A DNA stretch of 36,770 nt from the NCBI GenBank assembly GCA_029564595.1, contig JAKQPS010000135.1:1-36770 (forward strand). Direction: 5' to 3'. Numbering within the stretch: position 1 is the first letter of the stretch; each line of letters starts with the position of its first letter. Below the pieces are notes generated by a model, which was not told where the DNA came from, searched no databases, and worked only from the letters and a program-made list of their open reading frames with translations. Positions 30,492-36,770 of the stretch are shown here, in pieces. The translations under genes and the position numbers were made by a program. The stretch comes from a bacterium. GTDB taxonomy: Bacteria > UBP15 > UBA6099.

Positions 30492-31273
30492 AGAAGCGCC
30501 AGTTCGCAAGATCGGCCGCGCTCGCGGCGGTTCTCGCTTTGGCATGCGCGGCGTCCGGCTGCGGAGCGCGTCTCAAGTATGATTTTCCCGTCCGCAAAAC
30601 ATTCGTCTATTCTTATACAGAAAGCCGGCAGGTTGAAAAGGCTGAAGGCGAGTTTGAAGACAACATAGCGTGGAAGAAGCTTGTGACGAAGGCGAGAGTG
30701 GCCGAGATTTCCAGAGGAGGGACGACGATAGTCAAGCTGACGGCGCACCCGCCGGAAGGCGAGGGACACGCGACAAAGGGCCGCTCATACGGAGATGTCG
30801 AAGTCTATATCGACCGTTCGGGACGGCATCTGGACATGAGAGGCTCCGGCATGCCGCCGTCCATAAACCTTTATCATCTGCTCCCGGAGCTTCCCAAGAA
30901 GAGAATGCGCAGGCGCGCCGTTTGGAAGGAGACCTCCGATGTCAAGGTCTTCAACATGGACCTGAAGATGGAGTTGACAAAGAGATATCTCGGCAGGGAG
31001 CGCGTCAATTCCATCCTTTGTCATCGATTGGAAGGCGCGGGCAGATATGAGGTGGAAAGAAAGGCGCAGGACCCCGAAAGCGGGAGCATCGTGGAAGTGC
31101 GCATGGAAATTGACTACAAGGAAGAACTGTGGTTCGCGAAGAACGGCTATCCGGTCAAGCTGGTCGTCACGCAGAATCGGGTCAGGAAGATGAAGGACAC
31201 GGCCACCGGACTGGACCTAATCAGGCGAGGGGACAGGGTGACGACGGAACTGATGTTGATGGGGTCGGAATGA
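30473..31273 (+). CDS. Lipoprotein of unknown function
   Basis: A 266-residue protein with a signal peptide and lipobox (LACAASGC, cysteine near 30). The mature part is beta-rich and basic, with no motif I recognise. Segments such as FVYSYTESRQVEKAEGEFED, ARVAEISRGGTTIVKL and VEVRMEIDYKEELWFAKNGYPVKLVVTQNRV resemble the repeated strands of lipid- or carbohydrate-sheet proteins (LolA-like shape), but this is only a shape impression. It lies between lysA (19-bp overlap) and the CCA-adding enzyme (4-bp ATGA overlap), so it is expressed with a basal metabolic operon. Confidence 0.8.
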   Translation: MRKEEIKKRQFARSAALAAVLALACAASGCGARLKYDFPVRKTFVYSYTESRQVEKAEGEFEDNIAWKKLVTKARVAEISRGGTTIVKLTAHPPEGEGHATKGRSYGDVEVYIDRSGRHLDMRGSGMPPSINLYHLLPELPKKRMRRRAVWKETSDVKVFNMDLKMELTKRYLGRERVNSILCHRLEGAGRYEVERKAQDPESGSIVEVRMEIDYKEELWFAKNGYPVKLVVTQNRVRKMKDTATGLDLIRRGDRVTTELMLMGSE

Positions 31274-32568
31274 ATCTGGGGGCGAGGCTTAAGGAGTCGT
31301 TGCCGGAGTCTTGGAGCGTCGCGCTCGCGGCTCTGGGAAAAATGGCGGCGGACGCCGGGTTGCGGCTGTGCGTGGTGGGCGGATGCGCGAGAGACTTGGC
31401 GATGGGGCTGCGCCCGCCGGATGTCGACCTCGTCCTTGAAGGAGACGCGGTGAAGTTCGCCGCGGCGGCGGCGCGCGCGCTCGGACTCGAATGCGACAGC
31501 CACGCGCGTTTCGGCGTAGCCACGCTGCGGGCTTCCGGCGGTTTCAGATTCGATGTGGCGTCCGCGAGGACTGAGACCTATTCGCGGCCCGGCGCTCTGC
31601 CGGATGTTTCTTTCGGCTCGATAGAGGACGACCTTCGCCGCCGCGACTTCACCATAAACGCTATCGCCGTCGAGCTTCGGCCCGGCAGCTTCGGCGAGGC
31701 GCTCGACCCTTTCGGCGGGTTGAAGGACATCGAGGCCGGGATTGTCAGGTTGCTTCACAGCAAAAGCTTCATAGACGACCCCACCCGGATCGCCCGATGC
31801 GCGCGGTTCAGCGGAAGGCTCTCTTTTAAAGTTGAGCCTGAGACGGCGGCGCTCGCGGCGGACGCATTGGCCGCCGGGGCGATGGACACGGTGTCGGGCG
31901 AGAGAATCAAGAAGGAATTGAAAACGTTATTCGAGGAGAAGCCATCGGGGCGCGGGCGGGCGGTCGCAGCGTTCTCAAAAATGGGCGTTGATTCCGCTGT
32001 CTGCCCCGGTTACGCCATGAGCGCGGCGCTTTTTCTGCCGGAAGATTTAGCGGCGGAATCAGAAACGGCGGAGCGGTTTGCAGTGGACGGAGCGTTCTGC
32101 GGATGGATGGCCGGGCTTGCCGCGGCTTCCATTGGAAACGCGCGGGACGTCATGCGGCGGCTTTCGGAGAGGATATGCGCGACCCGCGAGGAGGAAAGGA
32201 TTCTGGAGGCTGCGGGAGAGATTGACGCCGGGGCGCTGAGCGCGGCGCTGGAATCGGCGGCTGGAGGCGCGGAGGTTTGCGGCGCGCTTGAAGCTTTGCC
32301 GCTTGAAGCTTTGGCGGCGTTCAGGGCGGCGGCCTCGCCGCAGGCGCGCGCGCGCTTGGACGATTTCCTCCTCAGGCTGCGCGGCATGAAACTGGAAATA
32401 ACAGGAGAGGATTTGGCGCGGATCGGGTTCGGGCGCGGGCCTAGCATGGGCGCGGCGCTGGCCGAACTTCTCCGCAGAAAAAGGAACGGCATTCTATCCG
32501 GCGCGGCGGACGAACTGGCTGCGGCGCGCGACATTCTCAACAACGGTTCGGAGCGGACAAAATATTAA
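31270..32568 (+). CDS. CCA-adding enzyme / poly(A) polymerase family tRNA nucleotidyltransferase
   Basis: A 432-residue class II nucleotidyltransferase. Domain landmarks are CVVGGCARDLAMG near 35-47, the metal-binding DVDLV (D-x-D), RRDFTINAIAV near 120-130, then DPTRIARCARFSGRLSF. This order is the N-terminal nucleotidyltransferase and neck of bacterial CCA enzymes and poly(A) polymerases. The C-terminal half is alanine-rich and weakly conserved, with no HD domain. The start is ATG at 31270, overlapping the previous stop by 4 bp; a longer frame is a shadow. Full CCA addition versus A- or CC-addition cannot be told from sequence alone. The M50 gene follows by one base. Confidence 0.9.
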   Translation: MNLGARLKESLPESWSVALAALGKMAADAGLRLCVVGGCARDLAMGLRPPDVDLVLEGDAVKFAAAAARALGLECDSHARFGVATLRASGGFRFDVASARTETYSRPGALPDVSFGSIEDDLRRRDFTINAIAVELRPGSFGEALDPFGGLKDIEAGIVRLLHSKSFIDDPTRIARCARFSGRLSFKVEPETAALAADALAAGAMDTVSGERIKKELKTLFEEKPSGRGRAVAAFSKMGVDSAVCPGYAMSAALFLPEDLAAESETAERFAVDGAFCGWMAGLAAASIGNARDVMRRLSERICATREEERILEAAGEIDAGALSAALESAAGGAEVCGALEALPLEALAAFRAAASPQARARLDDFLLRLRGMKLEITGEDLARIGFGRGPSMGAALAELLRRKRNGILSGAADELAAARDILNNGSERTKY

Positions 32569-33237
32569 ATGGACAATTTCATAAACCTCGTAGTTTTCTT
32601 TCCTTTCTTTCTCATCGCCATAATGTTCCACGAAGTGGCGCACGGATACGCGGCCCTGAGGGCGGGAGACGACACGGCGAAACATTCGGGCAGGCTCACT
32701 CTGAACCCGATAGCGCACATCGACCCCGTCGGCCTCGTTTTTTTCATCATCTCCGCGATGGCCGGCGTCGGCTTCGGTTGGGCAAAACCTGTTCCGGTGA
32801 ACCCCGCGCGGTTTAGGAATTTCAAGCGAGACTTCATAGTCGTTTCAATCGCCGGAGTCGCGGCGAACTTGGCTCTGATATTATTCACCGTCTTAACGAT
32901 AAAACTGTTGATGATGGCGGGAGTGTTGGAGCTGGGGGCGGACGGCTCCATCTACGGGGAAAGCGCGGCGGCGCAGTATATCCGGATGGTGGTGATGAGG
33001 TTCATCGCGCTGAACGGGATATTGATAGTGTTCAATCTGATACCGATACCGCCGCTGGACGGGTCGAAGGTATTGATGATGCTGTTGCCGCCGAGGCAGG
33101 CGGTGGCGCTTGCGCGCATAGAGCCTTTTGGCTTTCTCATACTTCTGGCGGGGCTGTGGTTCGGAGTGTTCGACATCTTGTTCAGGGGCGCGCTGTACGC
33201 GGTGATGAGCTTCGCCTACTATATTTTTATCCTATGA
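32569..33237 (+). CDS. M50 family site-2-protease-like membrane metalloprotease
   Basis: A 222-residue, six-helix membrane protein. The zinc-binding HEVAHG motif is in the first helix (MFHEVAHGYAALRAGD) and the second signature NLIPIPPLDGSK lies near 160. The mid-protein RFRNFKRDFIVVSIAGVAANL matches short bacterial M50B (YdiL/rhomboid-like) proteins found beside scpA and scpB. They lack PDZ domains and their substrates are mostly unknown. ATG follows the CCA-enzyme stop directly. Confidence 0.93.
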   Translation: MDNFINLVVFFPFFLIAIMFHEVAHGYAALRAGDDTAKHSGRLTLNPIAHIDPVGLVFFIISAMAGVGFGWAKPVPVNPARFRNFKRDFIVVSIAGVAANLALILFTVLTIKLLMMAGVLELGADGSIYGESAAAQYIRMVVMRFIALNGILIVFNLIPIPPLDGSKVLMMLLPPRQAVALARIEPFGFLILLAGLWFGVFDILFRGALYAVMSFAYYIFIL

Positions 33238-33297
33238 CGGGCGCGGGGCGCGCATATTTGGTATACTGAACAGCCGCAGGGGAGCGCGGCGGAACGA

Positions 33298-34074
33298 ATG
33301 AAAATACTGAGCGCGTTGAAACTGAAGCTGGCGGGATTCGTCGGCAGGCTCGAAGAGCTTGTGTCGGCGGTGAAGACGCACGTGATGGACATATTGGACG
33401 TGCGGCTGGGAGACGCCGCGCGCCAGTTGGCGGACGCCGCAAGAGCCGGCGGACACGACACCATGCGTTTCACCCCTTTCCTTTCTCTTGCGCGGCTCAT
33501 GTTCATCAAGTCCCGCAACCTCCTGCCCGGACAGGACCAGTTCGAGGAAACCGACCTCGAAGCCGAGGAAGTCCAGCCGGAGGAAGAGCCGACCGAGGTG
33601 CGCGAGAGGCTCAAAAAGCAGCAGCACAGGTTTCAGGAAGTGGCGTTGCGCCTGCGCGTTCTGGAAGAAACCAACGCGACGAAACTGCGCTCCCGGCGGA
33701 CCCGCTCGGAGGGCCTCCCGGAGTTCATAGACGAGATTTCATTCCTCGAACAGGCCACCCCGTTCGACCTCATGCAGACGATGATACAACTGCTCCGCAT
33801 GAAGCCGGAGGAGCGGCTGTACCGCGTGAGGGTGGACGACGCCAAACTGTTGTCCATGAGGATATCCGAAGTGTTCGATTTTCTGCTGGCCCGCCGGGGC
33901 GAGCCGGCTCTGTACTCCGAAATCGTGTCCGCCGAAGCGCGGCGCGAGGAAAAGGCCCTCTCGTTTTTGGCCGTGCTGTTCCTGCTCAATCAGGGCCGGA
34001 TCACCGCCGAACAGTCCGCCCCGTACGCGGACATCGAGATAAGGGTCAGGCAGGCTGAAGGAGGGGCGGGCTGA
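33298..34074 (+). CDS. scpA: Segregation and condensation protein A, divergent
   Basis: A 258-residue kleisin partner of SMC. The N-terminal region FVGRLEELVSAVKTHVMDILDVRLGDAARQL corresponds to the usual FEGPLDLLL...IDIYDIPI segment but has lost the canonical PL. RFTPFLSLARLMFIKSRNLLPGQ near 56-78 is the conserved second helix (MA.LL.IKS..LLP). The C-terminal winged-helix part is EEKALSFLAVLFLLNQGRITAEQSAPYADIEI. A long acidic linker lies between. The assignment is strong because scpB begins 2 bp after its stop. Confidence 0.85.
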   Translation: MKILSALKLKLAGFVGRLEELVSAVKTHVMDILDVRLGDAARQLADAARAGGHDTMRFTPFLSLARLMFIKSRNLLPGQDQFEETDLEAEEVQPEEEPTEVRERLKKQQHRFQEVALRLRVLEETNATKLRSRRTRSEGLPEFIDEISFLEQATPFDLMQTMIQLLRMKPEERLYRVRVDDAKLLSMRISEVFDFLLARRGEPALYSEIVSAEARREEKALSFLAVLFLLNQGRITAEQSAPYADIEIRVRQAEGGAG

Positions 34075-34076
34075 AC

Positions 34077-34598
34077 ATGCTCACTATCGACGAGATAACA
34101 AACGTGATTGAAGGCATATTGTTTCTGTCGCCGACGCCGGTGAAGATTGATGATATCGCCGAACACCTGAATGTGGACGCGTCTCTTGTGGGCGAGGCGA
34201 TGGAGCGACTCAGAGCGCGGAGCGAGGGCGGCGGGCTGGAAGTCCTCAAGACCGCGGGCGGCTGGGAGATGGCCACGAGGAGCGAATACGTCGAGCATCT
34301 GCGCGCGTTCTTCGGCGGGCTTGACCGTTCCCGCCTTTCGCGCGCATCTCTTGAGACGATGGCGATAATAGCCTATCAGCAACCCGTCACGCGCGGCGCG
34401 ATAGAGGCCCTTCGCGGCGTCAACTCCGCCGGAACCATCAAGTCGCTCCTAGACAAAGGACTGATCCGCATCAGCGGCAGGGAAGACGCCCCCGGACGCC
34501 CTTTCCTGTTCTCCACCACGCCGGATTTCCTTTCCTACCTCGGACTGGACAAGCTTGCGGACCTCCCCCCGCTCGAAACTTACGACTCCAAAGTCTGA
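34077..34598 (+). CDS. scpB: Segregation and condensation protein B
   Basis: A 173-residue, two-winged-helix protein that binds ScpA-SMC. Motifs are IEGILFLSPTPVKIDDIAEHLNV at the N-terminus, GGWEMATRSEYVEHL, and LSRASLETMAIIAYQQPVTRGAIEALRGVNSAGTIKSLLDKGLI near 95-140, closing with GRPFLFSTTPDFLSYLGL. GGAGG lies about 9 nt before the ATG, inside the scpA end. Length and motif order are standard. Confidence 0.95.
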   Translation: MLTIDEITNVIEGILFLSPTPVKIDDIAEHLNVDASLVGEAMERLRARSEGGGLEVLKTAGGWEMATRSEYVEHLRAFFGGLDRSRLSRASLETMAIIAYQQPVTRGAIEALRGVNSAGTIKSLLDKGLIRISGREDAPGRPFLFSTTPDFLSYLGLDKLADLPPLETYDSKV

Positions 34599-34629
34599 CC
34601 CGCGGTCTTTCGCTGCGGCGGAAATTCCT

Positions 34630-34635
34630 TATAAT
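34630..34635 (+). promoter_or_regulatory. Candidate -10 box for larE-larB
   Basis: TATAAT lies in the 120-bp gap after scpB, about 84 nt before the larE ATG. No good -35 is visible, so it is tentative. Confidence 0.3.
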
Positions 34636-34718
34636 CGGAAAATGCGGCGGTTCGGCGCGTTGATTCGCGACTTTGCCTGCCGCCGAGAGCGCTTTCAGCG
34701 CGATATGGAGAGTCTGAA

Positions 34719-35561
34719 ATGACAGGGCAGGGACTGACGACAGAGGAAAAGCTTGAGAAGCTGCGCGCCGAAGTCCGCGCGCTCGGCTCTGCGGTCGTCG
34801 CTTTTTCCGGCGGGGCGGACAGTTCGCTGCTGGCGAGAGTGGCTTCGGAGGAACTGAGCGGCCGCGTAGCGCTCGTCACCGCCGAATCAGAAACGTACAC
34901 TCCAGAAGAGCTTGAGACGGCGAAGGCGACGGCCGCGAGCCTCGGCGCGCCCCATGTGGTTATTTCCACGCGGGAGTTCGACGACCCTGTGTTCCGCTCG
35001 AACCCGCCGGACAGGTGCTACCACTGCAAAAAGGAACTGTTCGGCGCGCTTGAGCGGATAAGGGCCGAACGCGGATACGCGCGGATAGCGGACGGGTCGA
35101 ACGCGGACGATTCGAGCGATTACAGGCCGGGGAGCCGCGCTGCGGCGGAGCTTAATGTGGCAAAACCTATAGCCGCCGCGGGGTTGACGAAGGCGGACGT
35201 GAGGGAAATATCAAAGGCGCTGGGGCTGGCAGGGTGGGACAGGCCCGCCGCCGCGTGTCTGGCCTCGCGCGTGCCGTACGGAGTGGAACTGACGCCCGGC
35301 CTGATGGGGCGCATCGCGGAAGCGGAATCGAAAGTTAGGGAACTGACGGGAGCGCGTCAGGTCCGCGTCAGGCATCACGGAGAAGTCGCCCGCGTCGAGG
35401 TTCCGGAACAGGACATCCCGGCGGTCGCCGCTTCGGCTGCGCGCCGCGCGCTCGTTGACGCCCTCCGCTCCCTCGGCTACCATTATGTCGCTCTCGACCT
35501 GCTCGGATACCGGACGGGCAGCTTGAACGAGACGCTTCCAATCGATGGACGGAAGGATTGA
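34719..35561 (+). CDS. larE: LarE ATP-dependent sacrificial sulfur transferase
   Basis: A 280-residue PP-loop enzyme that adenylates and sulfurates the pyridinium dinucleotide precursor of the nickel-pincer cofactor used by lactate racemase and related epimerases. The ATP loop is VVAFSGGADSSLLARV near 25-40. Two cysteine sites are RCYHCKKELF near 107 and AAACLASRVPYG near 182. The latter matches the conserved sacrificial-cysteine region of LarE, so it may donate sulfur by dehydroalanine formation, while the CxxC raises the alternative Fe-S type. GGAGA precedes the ATG. larB starts 4 bp after its stop. Confidence 0.9.
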   Translation: MTGQGLTTEEKLEKLRAEVRALGSAVVAFSGGADSSLLARVASEELSGRVALVTAESETYTPEELETAKATAASLGAPHVVISTREFDDPVFRSNPPDRCYHCKKELFGALERIRAERGYARIADGSNADDSSDYRPGSRAAAELNVAKPIAAAGLTKADVREISKALGLAGWDRPAAACLASRVPYGVELTPGLMGRIAEAESKVRELTGARQVRVRHHGEVARVEVPEQDIPAVAASAARRALVDALRSLGYHYVALDLLGYRTGSLNETLPIDGRKD

Positions 35562-35565
35562 AGTT

Positions 35566-36321
35566 ATGAACGGAGACAAAGTGAGAGAGCTTCTAGAGTC
35601 GGTCGGGCGCGGCGATGTGTCCGTCGACGAGGCTTGCGAACGCCTCAAGACGCTTCCTTTTGAAGAACTGGACGGGGTGAAACTCGACCATCACCGCGCG
35701 TTGCGCAAAGGGTTTCCCGAAGTGGTGTACAGCGAGGGCAAGAGTGAGGAGCATCTGAGGGAGATAGTGAAGACATACGCGGCGAGGCGGGTGAATATGC
35801 TGCTGACGCGGGCCGGGGAGAGGGTGGCGGAGCTTGCGAGGGAGATAGAGCCGGGAGTGGAATACAACGCCGCGGCGCGGACAGTGCGAATGATATACGA
35901 TCCGCCGCAGGTCTGCGCGAAGCGGGCGCTAATCGTAACCGCCGGAACGTCGGACATCCCGGTGGCCGAAGAGGCGCTTGTCACCGCCGAATCAATGGGA
36001 TGTCCCGTCGAAAGGCTGTACGACGTGGGAGTGGCGGGGATACACAGGCTGCTCGGCAACAGGGAAAAACTGGACGCCGCCGGGGCGATAGTTGTGGCGG
36101 CTGGAATGGAAGGGGCGCTCGCGAGCGTGGTCGGCGGGCTGACCGGCAGGCCCATCATCGCCGTCCCCACAAGCGTCGGTTACGGGGCCTCCTTCAAAGG
36201 GCTTTCCGCGCTTCTCGGAATGCTCAACACATGCGCGCCCGGCGTGGCCGTCGTCAATATCGACAACGGCTTCGGAGCCGGATACTTCGCCGCCGTCATC
36301 TGCCGAGAACTAAGCGCGTAA
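35566..36321 (+). CDS. larB: LarB nickel-pincer cofactor carboxylase/hydrolase
   Basis: A 251-residue LarB, which carboxylates nicotinic acid adenine dinucleotide at C5 and releases AMP. The N-terminal helical part (VRELLESVGRGDVSVDEACERL, KLDHHRALRKGFPEVVYSEGKSE) precedes a PurE/AIRC-like domain: ALIVTAGTSDIPVAEEALVTAESMG, ERLYDVGVAGIHRLL, VVAAGMEGALASVVGGL, PVIAVPTSVGYGASFKGLSAL-like and VVNIDNGFGAGYFAA. The ATG at 35566 has GGAAGGA 9 nt before it; an earlier ATG at 35545 lies inside larE without such a site. larC and a LarA-type racemase are not in the window and may lie beyond the right edge. Confidence 0.95.
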   Translation: MNGDKVRELLESVGRGDVSVDEACERLKTLPFEELDGVKLDHHRALRKGFPEVVYSEGKSEEHLREIVKTYAARRVNMLLTRAGERVAELAREIEPGVEYNAAARTVRMIYDPPQVCAKRALIVTAGTSDIPVAEEALVTAESMGCPVERLYDVGVAGIHRLLGNREKLDAAGAIVVAAGMEGALASVVGGLTGRPIIAVPTSVGYGASFKGLSALLGMLNTCAPGVAVVNIDNGFGAGYFAAVICRELSA

Positions 36322-36391
36322 TCCCTTCAACCCGAAAACCGATAGATAGAAGAGGTTTTAGCCTACGGCGATTGGGGATAAACCCTTTCAA

Positions 36392-36570
36392 CCCGGATTC
36401 GTCTATAGAGCCGACGAACCGGGGCGATTTTCATAGCGGCGAACTGTTTCGTTGCCGTCGCATTTTTTTGTTCATGAACCATAAGTTCTATCCGTTGCAA
36501 AAACGCGTCTTGCGTCTTGCAATTCATCCGCTCTGAACAATCGCTCCCGAATCCTAACGACGGATTCTGG
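36392..36570 (+). mobile_element. MITE-like 179-bp element, copy C
   Basis: Matches copy A (967-1145) across all 179 bp with scattered substitutions, and lies between TTCAA at 36387-36391 and TTCAA at 36571-36575. Ends are CCCGGATTCGTC and, inward from the right, CCAGAATCCGTC. It sits 70 bp after larB. The minus-strand frame through it (NPSLGFGSDCSER...) is a shadow repeated in the other copies, not a gene. Confidence 0.75.
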
Positions 36571-36720
36571 TTCAAAAAAGTTCATTCAAGAAATCCTTTT
36601 TCCGAAACATATTATACGAAGCATTAAAAGATTTCCTGATTCCCCCTGAAACTCATATAGTGGTAAAACCTAAAAAAGCCCCGTTTCACTTAACAAATAT
36701 CTTCTCGAGGCGCATTGATT

Positions 36721-36750
36721 TTGGAGCGCTGCGATTCATCGCCGCTTTAA
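36721..36750 (+). repeat. TTGGAGCGCTGCGATTCATC repeat, copy 3
   Basis: A diverged member of the TGGAGTGCGGCAATTCATTGCCGC family at 13188 and 14054, here with GCGATTCATCGC as palindrome. The 449-bp tail of the window (36322-36770) otherwise holds copy C of the MITE-like element and AT-rich sequence; no gene is seen. Confidence 0.6.
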
Positions 36751-36770
36751 TCGCGATCAACGCTGACAAG

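Noticed and set aside
31129-31270. N-terminal extension of the CCA enzyme
   Set aside because: It lies entirely within the upstream lipoprotein gene; ATGA at 31270 is the normal coupled start.
36363-36575. 70-residue frame (NPSLGFGSDCSER) repeated in all MITE copies
   Set aside because: Similar peptides come from the other copies but with stops and frame changes; there is no ribosome site. It is the repeat read backwards.

Overview
The window looks like chromosome from an uncultured, GC-rich, diderm (Gram-negative type) bacterium. It has an LptC-like LPS-export protein, lipobox lipoproteins, many signal peptides, a polyprenyl-phosphate glycan module and meso-DAP/lysine synthesis (lysA). Cohesin/dockerin remnants, a DUF4215-type Cys-rich lipoprotein, a RAYT transposase and several families of small dispersed palindromic repeats are typical of environmental candidate phyla and deltaproteobacteria-like genomes. 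No marker in the window lets me name the lineage, and I found no rRNA, tRNA or CRISPR array.

Layout. 1-1.4 kb is a decayed secreted-protein region: the end of a WD40-like (PD40) protein, a dockerin remnant with an in-frame TAG, and a cohesin-domain gene split by a 179-bp MITE-like element. 1.4-11.2 kb is a leftward block: polA, a class-III aminotransferase with a tandem SCP2-like protein, a secreted DNase-I-fold enzyme, galT-moaC, an exported protein of unknown function and a YfcE-type phosphodiesterase. 11.2-18.1 kb is repeat-rich and accessory: an M24-fold protein without normal metal ligands, an AT-rich orphan, a large Cys-rich/NHL lipoprotein behind a long rod-like leader RNA, a RAYT transposase carrying a REPIN inside its own reading frame, a truncated pilin-like gene and two 110-bp direct repeats. 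18.1-21.4 kb is leftward: a four-gene operon (PNPOx-like flavoprotein, DUF2177, TspO, YtfJ/redoxin-like), a second MITE copy with a nested REP insertion, and an orphan PhnD-like binding protein.

21.6-36.3 kb is rightward. A GT-C membrane glycosyltransferase is followed by a tightly coupled chain: sugar-phosphate transferase, glycerate kinase, DPM1-like GT2, LptC-like, RDD protein, lysA, lipoprotein, CCA-adding enzyme and M50 protease, most joined by ATGA overlaps. Then come scpA-scpB and larE-larB (nickel-pincer cofactor synthesis). A third MITE copy and a further dispersed repeat close the window.

The most unusual material is the small-repeat biology. One is a 179-bp non-autonomous element with TTCAW flanking duplications, whose removal restores a cohesin reading frame. 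The other is a RAYT/REPIN system in which the repeat lies inside the transposase gene. The nested-helix leader before the lipoprotein and the aminotransferase-SCP2 pair are next in interest.
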